The translations under genes and the position numbers were made by a program. A stretch of DNA of 53,524 nt, taken from assembly GCF_000003605.2 (NCBI RefSeq), contig NW_003128865.1:213322-266845 (forward strand). Direction: 5' to 3'. This stretch comes from Saccoglossus kowalevskii. Taxonomy: Eukaryota; Hemichordata; Enteropneusta; Harrimaniidae. Each line of letters begins with the position of its first letter. Position 1 is the stretch's first letter. The notes under the pieces were generated by a model. The model was not told the origin of the DNA. It did not search any database and saw only the letters and a program-made list of their open reading frames with translations. This document shows positions 24,701-35,597 of the stretch, one piece after another.

Positions 24701-27700
24701 GGTAGGTTAAGTTACTGAATGAAATTACATTTAGAAGTTTGGGAAATATGATAAAAAGAAACATGATATCTCATGTTTTGGGAGATGCTGTCTTTTGTTT
24801 GGCGTATGCGCAAACTACTATTAGTCTATATAAAAAAAATTATAGGATTTTGAGTGGCTGGTTACAAAGTCTGGAAATTTTCAAATTTTTTTTTGTTTTC
24901 TGAAGTTTTAAAACTTCAACAATGTGGATCACATTGTTTTCTTGTTGCCAAGTTGCCAAGCTTCTCAGTTTGTCGGCCATTTTGTTTTTGAAATGTCAAC
25001 CCACAGAAAAAAAAATCTCAAACAAAGTGTGAAAACCAAGTACATACGTCAATTCACATTATGCATACACACAGCATATGAATGCGAAATATACTGCGTT
25101 AAGGAACACAAACCACATCAATTGTCATTGCCTTGTGTGTATTGATTTAAAATAAATTGAATATTCAGTGTACTTTAATTGTTTCTTCAGTTGAATACTA
25201 CTTTGTCTTTGGAACTATCAATCAAAATAACTATTGAGAATTACCCATTATAAAAACCGTCTACTGTAATGACAAAATACCTAGTTTGTTTACACAACTA
25301 ACTTACCGGTACTCCCTTTAATTTAATGTATTAAGGGATGGCATACGTTGGCAGGTTCAATTTTTNNNNNNNNNNNNNNNNNNNNNNNNNNNNNNNNNNN
25401 NNNNNNNNNNNNNNNNNNNNNNNNNNNNNNNNNNNNNNNNNNNNNNNNNNNNNNNNNNNNNNNNNNNNNNNNNNNNNNNNNNNNNNNNNNNNNNNNNNNN
25501 NNNNNNNNNNNNNNNNNNNNNNNNNNNNNNNNNNNNNNNNNNNNNNNNNNNNNNNNNNNNNNNNNNNNNNNNNNNNNNNNNNNNNNNNNNNNNNNNNNNN
25601 NNNNNNNNNNNNNNNNNNNNNNNNNNNNNNNNNNNNNNNNNNNNNNNNNNNNNNNNNNNNNNNNNNNNNNNNNNNNNNNNNNNNNNNNNNNNNNNNNNNN
25701 NNNNNNNNNNNNNNNNNNNNNNNNNNNNNNNNNNNNNNNNNNNNNNNNNNNNNNNNNNNNNNNNNNNNNNNNNNNNNNNNNNNNNNNNNNNNNNNNNNNN
25801 NNNNNNNNNNNNNNNNNNNNNNNNNNNNNNNNNNNNNNNNNNNNNNNNNNNNNNNNNNNNNNNNNNNNNNNNNNNNNNNNNNNNNNNNNNNNNNNNNNNN
25901 NNNNNNNNNNNNNNNNNNNNNNNNNNNNNNNNNNNNNNNNNNNNNNNNNNNNNNNNNNNNNNNNNNNNNNNNNNNNNNNNNNNNNNNNNNNNNNNNNNNN
26001 NNNNNNNNNNNNNNNNNNNNNNNNNNNNNNNNNNNNNNNNNNNNNNNNNNNNNNNNNNNNNNNNNNNNNNNNNNNNNNNNNNNNNNNNNNNNNNNNNNNN
26101 NNNNNNNNNNNNNNNNNNNNNNNNNNNNNNNNNNNNNNNNNNNNNNNNNNNNNNNNNNNNNNNNNNNNNNNNNNNNNNNNNNNNNNNNNNNNNNNNNNNN
26201 NNNNNNNNNNNNNNNNNNNNNNNNNNNNNNNNNNNNNNNNNNNNNNNNNNNNNNNNNNNNNNNNNNNNNNNNNNNNNNNNNNNNNNNNNNNNNNNNNNNN
26301 NNNNNNNNNNNTTTCACGTAACTGTCTCATTAAAATAAAATATTACATTTAGAACAAGCACCGAAAACATGTAACAAGAGGTCCCAGTTAAGTTGCTTTG
26401 GCGATTGAGTGTCATGCAACTATTAGATTTGAAAAACCACCATTTCGACTACTCATGTGTGATCAGTGTTTTGGCGAGCAGTCAATGTTTTCAATGAGCG
26501 AGCGAGCGAAAAAAAGAGCGATTAAAATGCTGTCAGTTTCCGGTCGGACAAGACCGAGCGGTCGTAAATCAAGCAATAAGCTGTGGGTGTAAAAGCGGAA
26601 AGCTGGGCGAAATGAGTACCGTAATTACATAAACTTTGTAGTATTGATATGCAAATCGGATCTTTCATCAAATGTCAATTAGGATTACTTTCATGCGAGT
26701 GTTGTGCTTGTGTTGGTGGTGTTTATAAACAATCACACATGGCAATGTTTTGAAATAGAAAAAACGTTGAAATATGCCTTTTAAAATGGAGTTTTTGTTT
26801 AGAATAAAAAGCAGTCATAGATACTGTCATAACCATCAATAATTTAAAATAAAAAAAAATATTGAAAAAAAACACATTAAACGTATGCTAACCCCTTAAT
26901 TTAGATAAATTAAAATGATTCTCCCTGACATGTTTCAGTGTGCTTGCCTCGTAAGTCACTTGTTTAGTATCCCAAATACTGTAGAATACTTTATTTTCGC
27001 TTGGAATTTATTTTAGCTGAAGGAATGATTCTGTGAAAATAAAATCCAGCGAATATACTTTTTTTCCTATATTTCACATTAAACTCATCAAAAATCAGTG
27101 AAAATAAATTCCATACAAAACGCCCAAAAAGTCTTTTCAGCAAAAATAAAGTATTCCACAGTATTCCACAAATTTTGCCTTGGTCAGTATCGGTAATACA
27201 TTGTATCATTTTGAACTATTCAGGGTACTACTGGCAAAAATTAAACAAGTCTTGACTTTCATAAATTGTTGAATATATTCCATAATGTTAATATTGATTT
27301 TAATATTTTATGTTAATATATTGATCATGCAGCTGTAGTCACTAATTGCATATAATACTAATTATACTGGGATGAAAATACTGTTTTGGTGATTGATTCT
27401 CTGTTCACTTTTTATTTAAAATTCAATTATCAAGGGTATAAAAGGGTCAGGTGTACAATGCTCAGAAACAGTATTTGTTGTCAGTCTTATAATTTATCTT
27501 TTATAACCATTTAGTGCCGTTTAACAAATCAATCATTCACACCATGAATGATCTTTGAACTTTTGACAATAAAATCCAAATGTTGTTCTTTTCATAGAAT
27601 TTATGACTGTTGATATTCTACATGTACATGTAATAAACTAGCTAACCATTAAGCAGAGCTTTGAGTGACGCTGCCAACTATGAGATTAAATTTCATCTAA

Positions 27701-30700
27701 CATTATATATGTAATGTTCTGCTCGGTGTTAGTTTCATTCTGATGTATAGTTGTTTCAGGAAAAAAATAATTTAGACTTTTATTTAACAAAACGCTATTT
27801 TGACTAACAAAAGTGTTATTATAGTTTAAGTGTTTTTACCTTTTATCCATGGTTAGTTTGTTAAAGACATTAATTTTCTGTTTCCTGAGATATTTAGTGA
27901 TTCCTATTTTCTTTATTTCAGCAAGCATCTCGGGCTCAGATTTTAAACAAGGCAACAGAGTACATTCAATTCATGAGGCGTAAAAACAATGCACATCAAT
28001 TAGATATAGATGATCTCAAGAGGCAAAATGATACACTGGATAAACAAAGTAAGTATTGAGTTGTAATCTGAGGTCAAACCAGTCAGTACATTTATATGCA
28101 TGATATTGTCTAATGTTTCTACTTATCTACTTTTATTTCCTATTGTGCTGTTCATGCACTTAATGGTACTTTCAGGGTCAGGCCGGTTTGGGGTTCAAGG
28201 TCACATTGGTGTTTTGGTTGGATCGTGGTTGCGTCGCATCTTTTCTCTGGTTTCTTCTCTTTCCTCCATCCTCATTTTTAGTCCCCGTTCGGACGGAGTC
28301 CGAAAACGGGGACTTATGTTTTGCCCTGTGTGCGTCCGTCCGTGCGTCCGTCCGTGATCACCTGTATCTCGAACATGCATGGACCTATTATGTTCAAACT
28401 TCACTCATACATCACACATTATATGGGACATATGCACATGCATTTTTTTCATGATCCGATTAACGATAGCCGAATAGCGGCCATTTTAAGGCCGAAAATG
28501 CATCAAAATCGCACATTTTCACCATTTCGGACCCGGATCTCAGTTATGCATGGACGGATTTCGTTCAAATTTGGTACACACATTAAACATAATAGGACCT
28601 TGATGCACGTCATTTTTTTTTTCGGATCAAGTTCGAAATGGCCGACTGGCGGCCATTTTGTTTTAAAGAATTCAGTTCTGGATTCGTATCCGAGACATGT
28701 CTGGATTGATCAAGTTCAAACTTCACACACACAAGGTACATCATGTCACAAATATGTATGTGCATTTGTTTCATGATCCCATTAACGATAGCCAAATGGC
28801 GGCCGCTTTAAGGCCGAAAATGCATTGAAATCGCACATTTTCACCATTCCGAACCCGGATCTCAGTTATGCATGGACGGATTTCGTTCAAATTTGGTACT
28901 TACATTAAACATAATAGGACCTTGATGCACGTCATTTTTTTTTTCCGGATCAAGTTCGAAATGGCCGACTGGCGGCCATTTTCTTAAAGAATTCAGTTCT
29001 GGATCCGTATCCAAGACATGTCTGGATTGATCAAGTTCAAACTTCACACACACATGGTGCATCATGTCACAAATAGATATGTGCATTTGTTTCATGATCT
29101 GCTTAACAATAGCTGAATGATGGCCATTTTAAGACCAAAAATGCATTAAAATCACGTATTTTCACAATTCCGGAACCAGATCTCAGTCATGCATGGATGG
29201 ATTTTGTTCAGATTTAGTACAATGTGTTGTACATATGCAGGTGCATTTCGGTCATGATCTGCTTTGAATGTATATGTCACTCAAATATGAACGGAACGGG
29301 GACGTGTCATTGACAATGACTTGTTCTGTTCGGCATCTTCGAGTGTCTTCAGGTCACTACATCGCACTAATGATTTTCTTAGCATTTAAACATGGCATTG
29401 ATATGGTGCTTAACTAATACATGTAATTTTGTTTACTGCGCCAGAATGATTTTCAAAATCTAAGACTTAGCAGTCTAACTTCCCTTCAGTCCCACCCGCA
29501 ACTCAGACAACTTTAGAGCTTTGTGAGAATGACTTCCATTGCAGGGCTTTTGCCTCAAGCTGCTCTAAGGCTATACCTAGTTCAGACGCTAGCACTCTAA
29601 GTCCAGCGATATAACCACATAGGCATGACCAAATCTCACCAAAATGTTGTTTCTGACACAATTGCATGGACAAAGTGATCCTACACAAAGCAATACCACA
29701 AACAATTTGATGTGAAATCGCCATAATTAAAAACGATCATTTGATGGGGCAGTCGAAAATTATGATGCACACTATTATGGAAAGTAGCACTTAAAATGAA
29801 AATCATTGAGAGGCCATCAGAGTGGTATTTGACATAATTTCACCCAGGGCCCCTGGTAAGTTGTCATCTTGTACAGTAGTCCTAAGGTTCACTTTGCAAA
29901 ACTGGATTTCTATAGATGGCGCCCTCTGGAGACCTGGATGTAACCCACTTTTCACTTGCAAGTGATTTAATGTACAATGTTGGTATATAGCGTATTATGC
30001 TGTGCTTCCGGTGTTCACATTACGACGATCATCATTACAAATTGATACTAATGACACAGGAAATGTTTTATTAAAAATAAAAATTGGAAAACTATTGCCG
30101 CTTTAAACAAGTCTGGTGATTAATATAGCCCTGCAATGCAACCCCAAGGAGTCAAAATACACAGATTATTAGCTAGTGCAAGTAAACTCAAAATGTAATG
30201 TGCACGCTGTGCATGTAGGAATTAACACAACATTTTATCATTATATTCACTAAGCCTAAATTAAGCTCAACCACCATTGTAAGACAACTAAAAAACATTC
30301 TTTCGTGATCGCATCAATCAAGAATCCGTAAATTTTATTTAAACTTTAAAAGTGGTGCATTTCACAACAAGTTAGTGCAGGTAAATTTCAAATTCAACAT
30401 GCACACTATGCATGTAGGGAAAAAATTCTATTTCAATCCCACCTATGCAAGTTTATTAGTCCCCGTTCGGACGAAGTCCGAAAACGGGGACTTATAATTC
30501 GGTCTCCGTCCGTCCGTGCGTCCGTCCGGAGTCATATTTCAGAATCCTGTGGACCGATTCCGTTCATTCTTTGCATGTGCCTAGTACCTTGTGTGGGACA
30601 TATGCACATGCAGTGGTTTAGCGATTCGATTCAAAATGGCCGACTGGCAGCCATCTTGTTTTTTGAAAATGTTGTATTTTGGGCATGCTTTGTCAGTTGT

Positions 30701-32798
30701 CATTCAAACTTGGTACATAGATTATACATGTTAGGATACATGTCCATGATGGATCAAAGATGGTCGACTGGCAGGCATCTTGTTTTTGTTTTTTTATGCG
30801 GTATCTTGGACGTGCTCTGTCAGTTTTCATTCAAATTTGGCACATACATGTACTTTATACATGTTAGGATGCATATCCATGACAATTTTTTTCACAATCT
30901 GGTCAAGGATGGCCGATTGACAGCCATCTGACTTTTTGGCCATACTACTATATTTCCACAATTTATGTACCATTTTCATTCGTATTTGGCACATACATCA
31001 TACATATCAGTGTGTTTCATAATCAGATCAAAGATGGCTGAATAACGGCTGTTTTTATTTTGGCCATATTACTATGACACGAAACACGTGTTTTGATGTA
31101 AATAAACAATCTGTTGAAACTCAAGTTTCAAGGACACGCTCGCGACAACCCCTCCGCTTTAATATGACGAGCACAAAGAGAACTTAACAGGGACTGTCAT
31201 TTTCAATGACTTGTTTTGAATAAATTCTTTTTGAGATCACCTAAAATCACCCAAGTTATGCAAATTCAGGTAATTAATATTCATGTATTTCAACCATAAA
31301 CTTTGTTGCATCAGTAAATTAAAGCACAATATAAAAATATTTAGTTCCATTGAACTGTGATTGTATATCAGTAGAACAACTAAAAATTGGCTAATTCATG
31401 TAAATTGAGTAATTAATATGCATGGTTTCAACCATAAACTAGAGTACGTACTAGTAAACATGAAGTGTCATTAAAAATCTGGTTAGTGGTGATCGATATA
31501 TGCATGGAAAAACTAAACATAGGCTAATTGATGTAAACTAATTAAATAAATATAAGCTATATAGCAGCAATGTCTGGGTTTTGAGCAGAATGGTTATTAA
31601 CATGTGATGTACAACATTGTGGATTTCAGTGAATCTAATATGCTGAAATAATTAATGAGGTCACATGACCATATATTGTCATCTGTAGGTTAGCCATGTC
31701 GCTTTGTCTTGTGCCTTAAAATACAGCTCTGGTTGCATATCCCAGTCTGCAACAGTGTTTGAGATATTACAATTATCCGTAATAATGAGATCACAATGAC
31801 CTTCATATGTTATTTGTCTGATGTCTCAATTATAGCACATGTTCATCTACATTAAGTCTCTAGATATTAGAATTACCAGCTAAGTGTTAAGCTCCCCTTG
31901 ACAGTCAGAAAATGTGCTGAGGTAAAGTGTTGCCGTGAAGACTGAAACCAGGCTGAGTAGTCAGACAGCTTGCCAATGAAATCAAATGAATTTACCTATC
32001 TAAACAGTCAGATATATATTGTCCAGGATTCATTATGCAACAATGTGTCTTTTTTGATGGCTGAAACAAGCCAATTCACTAGCCACTGCTGGTTTGCCAA
32101 ATCCTCATCTAGGTTTGTTGGTAGACCAAGCTAAATTGACACCATGCCAATGACGAGATCAACAAAATCACCAGTGTGAAGCACTGGTTAACACAAGGAA
32201 GTGAAAACCTAGCGACTATAGATTCTATTCTAATGACATTCATGCAAAAATTGCAAATTAGCATTCAAGCTTGGTGTCATGAAAGCATTTAATTATGAAT
32301 ATTTGATTAGCTGCTCTTGTGGAATTTACTTTTCCGCAAATTAACCTTTGCAAAAATAAAATTCACAGGGAAAAAAACTAATTCAAAGAATTTATATTAC
32401 ATGGGTCACCTATATATTTCTGATCATTGGTTTGAACCATTCAGCTCATTTGCATATTCAATTGATTGTGAATTCATTCAACTAAAATGCAACACTACTT
32501 GACTTGTATACTTTCTGTAGGATATCTGTGCAATGTAGAATAATGAAAATGATATTAATTCTTTTTCCTTCCTTTTTTTTCAGTACGTGCCTTAGAGAAA
32601 GCAAAGACACTTGGAAATTATGACCCATCATCACTAGTCGACTCAGATGGAACCCAATTATTCACCAATCATAAAGGGGGACCATTGTCAGCTTTTGATG
32701 GTGGTTCAGACTCAGATTCTGACTCATCAACTGATTCACGAACGGCTCAGGGCAGGCCGAAACGTCTCAAGACAACAACAGTCAGCAGTAAGAGTTAG
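18756..32798 (+). CDS. MAX: MAX, bHLH-leucine zipper transcription factor (complete, 5 coding exons)
   Basis: Joined exons 18756-18794, 18893-18928, 19494-19601, 27922-28048 and 32584-32798 give 525 nt, 174 residues plus TAG, with GT-AG introns throughout. Residues 26-61 hold the basic region and helix 1, with [13 protein letters not shown]32, E36 and R40 match the human residues (H28, E32, R36) that read CACGTG. Residues 62-104 hold helix 2 and the start of the zipper ([14 protein letters not shown], then [10 protein letters not shown]). RALEKA follows at the start of exon 5. The tail carries [15 protein letters not shown], like the vertebrate acidic serine stretch, and a basic PKRLK near the end. 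The N-terminus ([15 protein letters not shown]) matches the vertebrate acidic, CK2-type start. By family knowledge, MAX is the nuclear obligate dimer partner of MYC, MXD, MNT and MGA, and binds E-boxes. Human MAX has 160 residues, so the length fits. The start ATG is the first codon of the conserved N-terminus. Identification is close to certain. Confidence 0.97.
18893..18928 (+). CDS. MAX: MAX exon 2, 36-nt symmetrical cassette exon
   Basis: Twelve codons ([12 protein letters not shown]) between ttttcttgcag and GTATGC, phase 0 on both sides. It sits exactly where the 27-nt alternative exon of vertebrate MAX (EEQPRFQSA) distinguishes the p22 from the p21 form. Leaving it out would join ESD directly to AEKRAHH without a frame change. 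Skipping is inferred from position and phase; no transcript is visible here. Confidence 0.88.
19494..19601 (+). CDS. MAX: MAX exon 3: basic region, helix 1 and loop
   Basis: Thirty-six codons in phase 0, from [15 protein letters not shown] through SVPTLQGEK. The acceptor is cacttgcag. The donor AAG|GTTTGT departs from the consensus at +3. This exon carries all base-contacting residues of the basic region. Confidence 0.96.
19602..21945 (+). other. MAX intron 3, left part
   Basis: Intronic AT-rich DNA. Short open frames at 19797-19999 and 21706-21996 show no protein-like features. Confidence 0.6.
21946..23065. mobile_element. Non-autonomous DNA transposon with 31-bp inverted ends, in MAX intron 3
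   Basis: Left end opens CTCAGACTAGTAATACAACA; the right end is its reverse complement, 30 of 31 positions identical. GTCTGAG flanks both sides (21939-21945 and 23066-23072), a probable 7-bp target duplication. The 1.1-kb interior is richer in CpG than its flanks and has no long open frame, so it carries no transposase. Superfamily is not settled; 6-7 bp duplications are known for Dada elements. One mismatch between the ends suggests a fairly recent insertion. Confidence 0.75.
23723..24530 (+). mobile_element. Hairpin-ended interspersed element, copy C, in MAX intron 3
   Basis: Starts with the near-palindrome AGTTCCCGTTCAGACGAAG and its partner arm, followed by GTCCGTCCGTCTGTGCGTCC and repeated GGCCGACTGGCAGCCATC units. 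It ends with AACGGGGACTGTGTCATTTT and CAATGACTTGT. Sense orientation relative to MAX. Confidence 0.6.
25331..26899. mobile_element. TTAA-flanked DNA element interrupted by an assembly gap, in MAX intron 3
   Basis: TTAAGGGATGGCATACGTT at the left is mirrored at the right by AACGTATGCTAACCCCTTAA: matching ends of about 19-20 bases with TTAA on both sides. TTAA targets are typical of piggyBac and Kolobok elements, and a GGG start is seen in Kolobok-type elements. Positions 25366-26311 are N, so any transposase gene is hidden. After the gap an open stretch (26398-26592, ATG at 26455) with [12 protein letters not shown] is unrecognised. Confidence 0.5.
25366..26311. other. Assembly gap (946 N)
   Basis: Run of N in MAX intron 3. 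Frames that appear to cross it have no meaning. It lies inside a repeat, a common cause of such gaps. Confidence 0.99.
27922..28048 (+). CDS. MAX: MAX exon 4: helix 2 and start of the leucine zipper
   Basis: 127 nt after ctttatttcag, ending A|GTAAGT (phase 1). It encodes [18 protein letters not shown] and then the zipper segment up to TLDKQ. The first codon (CAA, Q62) is extra compared with vertebrate MAX, where LQGEK runs straight into ASRAQ. The intron before it is about 8.3 kb and holds two transposon-like elements, one hairpin-ended element and the assembly gap. Confidence 0.95.
28278..29325 (+). mobile_element. Hairpin-ended interspersed element, copy D, a distinct subfamily, in MAX intron 4
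   Basis: Same ends as the other copies (AGTCCCCGTTCGGACGGAGT with its partner arm; end near CAATGACTTGT), but a different body. That body has two to three units of roughly 300 bases built on AAATGGCCGACTGGCGGCCA, GAATTCAGTTCTGGAT and TTCATGATC. The ends are conserved while the interior was replaced. Confidence 0.6.
29326..30455 (+). other. MAX intron 4 between element copies D and E
   Basis: Repeat-like DNA. AATTTCACCCAGGGCCCCTG at 29838 resembles AATTTCACAAGGCCCCTTGG at about 972, suggesting a shared old repeat. A CCGCTTTAAA near 30098 matches the AAAGCGG motif of other repeats here. Confidence 0.4.
30171..30418. repeat. Two diverged direct copies of a 50-bp sequence
   Basis: AGCTAGTGCAAGTAAACTCA with GTGCATGTAGG after it (30171 on) resembles AAGTTAGTGCAGGTAAATTT with ATGCATGTAGG (30369 on), about 200 bases apart. 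Perhaps the ends of an old element. Confidence 0.35.
30456..31214 (+). mobile_element. Hairpin-ended interspersed element, copy E, in MAX intron 4
   Basis: Best preserved copy. The first 38 bases fold as AGTCCCCGTTCGGAC / GTCCGAAAACGGGGACT. The last bases fold as GTCATT-TTC-AATGAC. The body matches copy C closely, apart from a short deletion in one unit. Sense orientation relative to MAX. Confidence 0.62.
32584..32798 (+). CDS. MAX: MAX exon 5: end of zipper, acidic tail and basic C-terminus
   Basis: Begins after ccttttttttcag, completes a split isoleucine codon, then reads [16 protein letters not shown]. The acidic-serine stretch and PKRLK near the C-terminus follow, ending at TAG 32796-32798. 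A GTAAGA inside the last codons (32788-32793) looks like a donor and could in principle make an alternative C-terminus. The 3' UTR follows directly. Confidence 0.95.
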
Positions 32799-33285
32799 TA
32801 TTTGCTAACAAGAGCATGAGATGAAATTGCACAAAAGTATTAGACAAATCCTGAATGTATGCAGGGAGAGATAAAATCAAAATTATTTCAGCTGCATGAA
32901 AAACCTTCAGCACGACAATGTGTCAAAACGTTTCCAGAACAGAAGGGAAAAATTGTTTTAAAATGCAGCATTCACAATCAACAGTTGCAGCAGTCATCAC
33001 CACTAATTACAACAAGATTTTGAGTTGACAACTCAGTGGGCAGATATAAATCATTCATTTTATCACTTATTTTTAAAAACTGGACACAAAAAGCCCATTC
33101 ATGCAGCTCAAATGAATTTGATTGTACTGAAGATTGTTGTATGTATAGGTAGATTTTGTTTTTAATTTGATATTGATGAGGTGTAACACTTTTTTTTTAG
33201 AAAGAAATGATGTCTCGTTTAGAGGGGAGGGTTTGTCAATCAACTTTTCTGTGATGATTGGACGTCAGGAGCACATCAATGGTTC

Positions 33286-33291
33286 AATAAA
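33286..33291 (+). terminator. Candidate proximal poly(A) signal of MAX
   Basis: AATAAA about 490 bases after the MAX stop codon, followed by AT-rich DNA with T-runs. A second candidate lies at 35107-35112, so short and long 3' UTR forms are possible. Confidence 0.4.
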
Positions 33292-35106
33292 ATGACCATA
33301 CATTCCCTAGTTATATATTTTTTTTTTTGTAAAACCCTATTATCAGGTGAATTTTTTTTAATTCTTGTGTTGAGAATTGTTGTAAAGACGTAATTTTATT
33401 TTAAAACACAAAATACAGCTATAAATGTATGTATTTGATTTTTTTGTGATACATCAATATTATGGCATAATTTTGTGGAGGTAAATGCAGTGGGGGGGGG
33501 GGGGGTCAACTTTAAAAATCTTTATTGCAAATATAGAGGGCAGTAATTTGCTTTGATGTATTTGGTTTACTTGCAAATAATTGCCGTGTACAGTTTCTTA
33601 AATATTTATACTAGGTTAACACAAGTAACTATTTCATTTACAGTAACTGTTTTTGTCCTTATTTTCCTTATTCTTTATGTTGTCCACGTGTATATGTGAT
33701 TTGACACGTCATTGAAATGCACAGCTTGTTATAGACCTAATAATAGTTGAGAGAACAAGAAGTTTTCATTGGAGAAACACATGAGATGAAGCAGTGCTCC
33801 AATCAACTAGTCCAATCATCCATCCATACACTCCAGTTTTATCTGCAGAATTTATACAATATGTTAGTAAGCCCATATCTTGTGTAGGTTGTTGTCATGG
33901 TAACCAAATAACTCTCCAGATAGCTTGATAGGATATGTGCTTACTTTAACACAAATGTACATGTTTACAAATTCTGGAAAAAATTGTGAGCTGATTGAAT
34001 TTTAAAATGTGTGGAACAATAGAGAAAGTTGTATCAACAGTTATGTAGGTTTGATTGCTTGTTTGAAGTATTGATGCTGTCTTTTTTAATCATGTCTGCC
34101 CAAGTACTGTGGTATGTTGAGGTATTTGGTATCCGTAGTGATGGGATTCATGGTGTTTTCAGTGTTGCAAGAAGACCATCTGCATCGTAGTCAATTAGCT
34201 GCTTCCTGGAATAAATTCCATTCAATCAGGATGCCAACATCATTTACCATGATTAGTATAACATCAATATATGGTAGTGTTCAAAAGAACACTGCACTAT
34301 TTCAGAGTTGTTGTTAGCAGTAACCAGGATGACATAGCTTTCAGGTTATCATCATCCCCAGGTATGTCTCATTTTCAAGTGCTTATTAATATCTATAAAT
34401 AATGCCTTCAAGTTCACTGAAAAAGTCAATCCAGGGTCTCTTACAACTGTCTACATGTGTGGTAAAAACTAACTACCATATCACTACAATTTGTCATTTG
34501 ATCCAAGAAGTGATGTGCAGAGCTCTGGAATAACACTGCTACAAGCTGTGACAGATGTAATAGATTGTGCCAAATTTGTTTTTTAAAATGATACGTCATT
34601 CCAATAAATTTAAGATGTGTCGGAAAGAGAGGAGGTGCTCTCCATAATTTTATTCAGTAGACTATGCACAGAGAACTTTTAAAAGTCTAATGTTCCCCAG
34701 TAATGTGTTTTATGTGCAGTATATCAATGTTGGTTAGGTAGTAACAGAATGTCATTATTTATTTCTGCCCCTTTCCTGTGTGCTTGTCAGCATGGTGTGT
34801 ATTACGCTTATGGCAACTTGACATAATGTATTTTACAGAATAAGATTTGATACATTGTAATATTAGGTGCAACTTTTTATTATCGTTATAGTAAAACCTT
34901 GTTTTTGCCTTCATTTCACAAATTTCTACGTGCATGGTACGGTACTATGTCTTGCACATCAACCATAATTCAGTGCACATGTGGGACAAAATGTGATGAA
35001 ATAATGAAGGTGTTAAGATTACCAAACTAGTCATTGCTGGCAGTCGGATCTGTATTAACTAGTCTGTAACTTTCATTTCACTGTATCCCTTGTACATACT
35101 TGCAAA

Positions 35107-35112
35107 AATAAA
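35107..35112 (+). terminator. Candidate distal poly(A) signal of MAX
   Basis: AATAAA in a ttgcaaaAATAAAac context about 2.3 kb after the MAX stop. Long MAX 3' UTRs are known in vertebrates; use here is not shown. Confidence 0.3.
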
Positions 35113-35597
35113 ACGAAAATTTGACAGTTTAAGTGCCAACGTCTACTATGTTATGTTTGGATTGTTGCTGTGGCTAGAAACGTCAGATATTACCATTATT
35201 CAGTTACAAAATTAATAATTCTTTGTGACACCAATCTGATGAAGTTAAGATCGTAGTTTTTAAATATGTATTTAATAATAATAGAAGGCTTTTGTGATTG
35301 CCAGCAGGTTAAATAAATATTTAAAAGAAAAAAAAGCCAAAACTGTTGTATAGTTTGCTATGGTTTTCTCACTGAATTTTTAAATTATAGGTTATAAGAG
35401 GTTGACCATTATAAATTGGGAAACAATAATTTGCACTTCAAAATAAATCCAGCTTTGATCAATAATAGATAAATCTTAACATACCTGGTAGAGTTCAAAA
35501 AAATGCATCTAATTCATCATGGAAACAAAACTAAATGAAGGGAAAAATGGGGGCATCACTTTTCTACTATTACCCCTCCCAGAGTAAGCCCAGTCCT

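Larger units (their letters stand above)
32799..35597 (+). other. Probable MAX 3' UTR and flank
   Basis: AT-rich DNA with no coding exon that I can recognise. It holds a 14-base G run near 33492-33505, a CACGTG at 33685-33690 and several T-runs. How far the transcript extends is unknown. Confidence 0.4.

Noticed and set aside
25323-26352. Four open frames of about 330 codons
   Set aside because: They are produced by the run of N and contain almost no real sequence.
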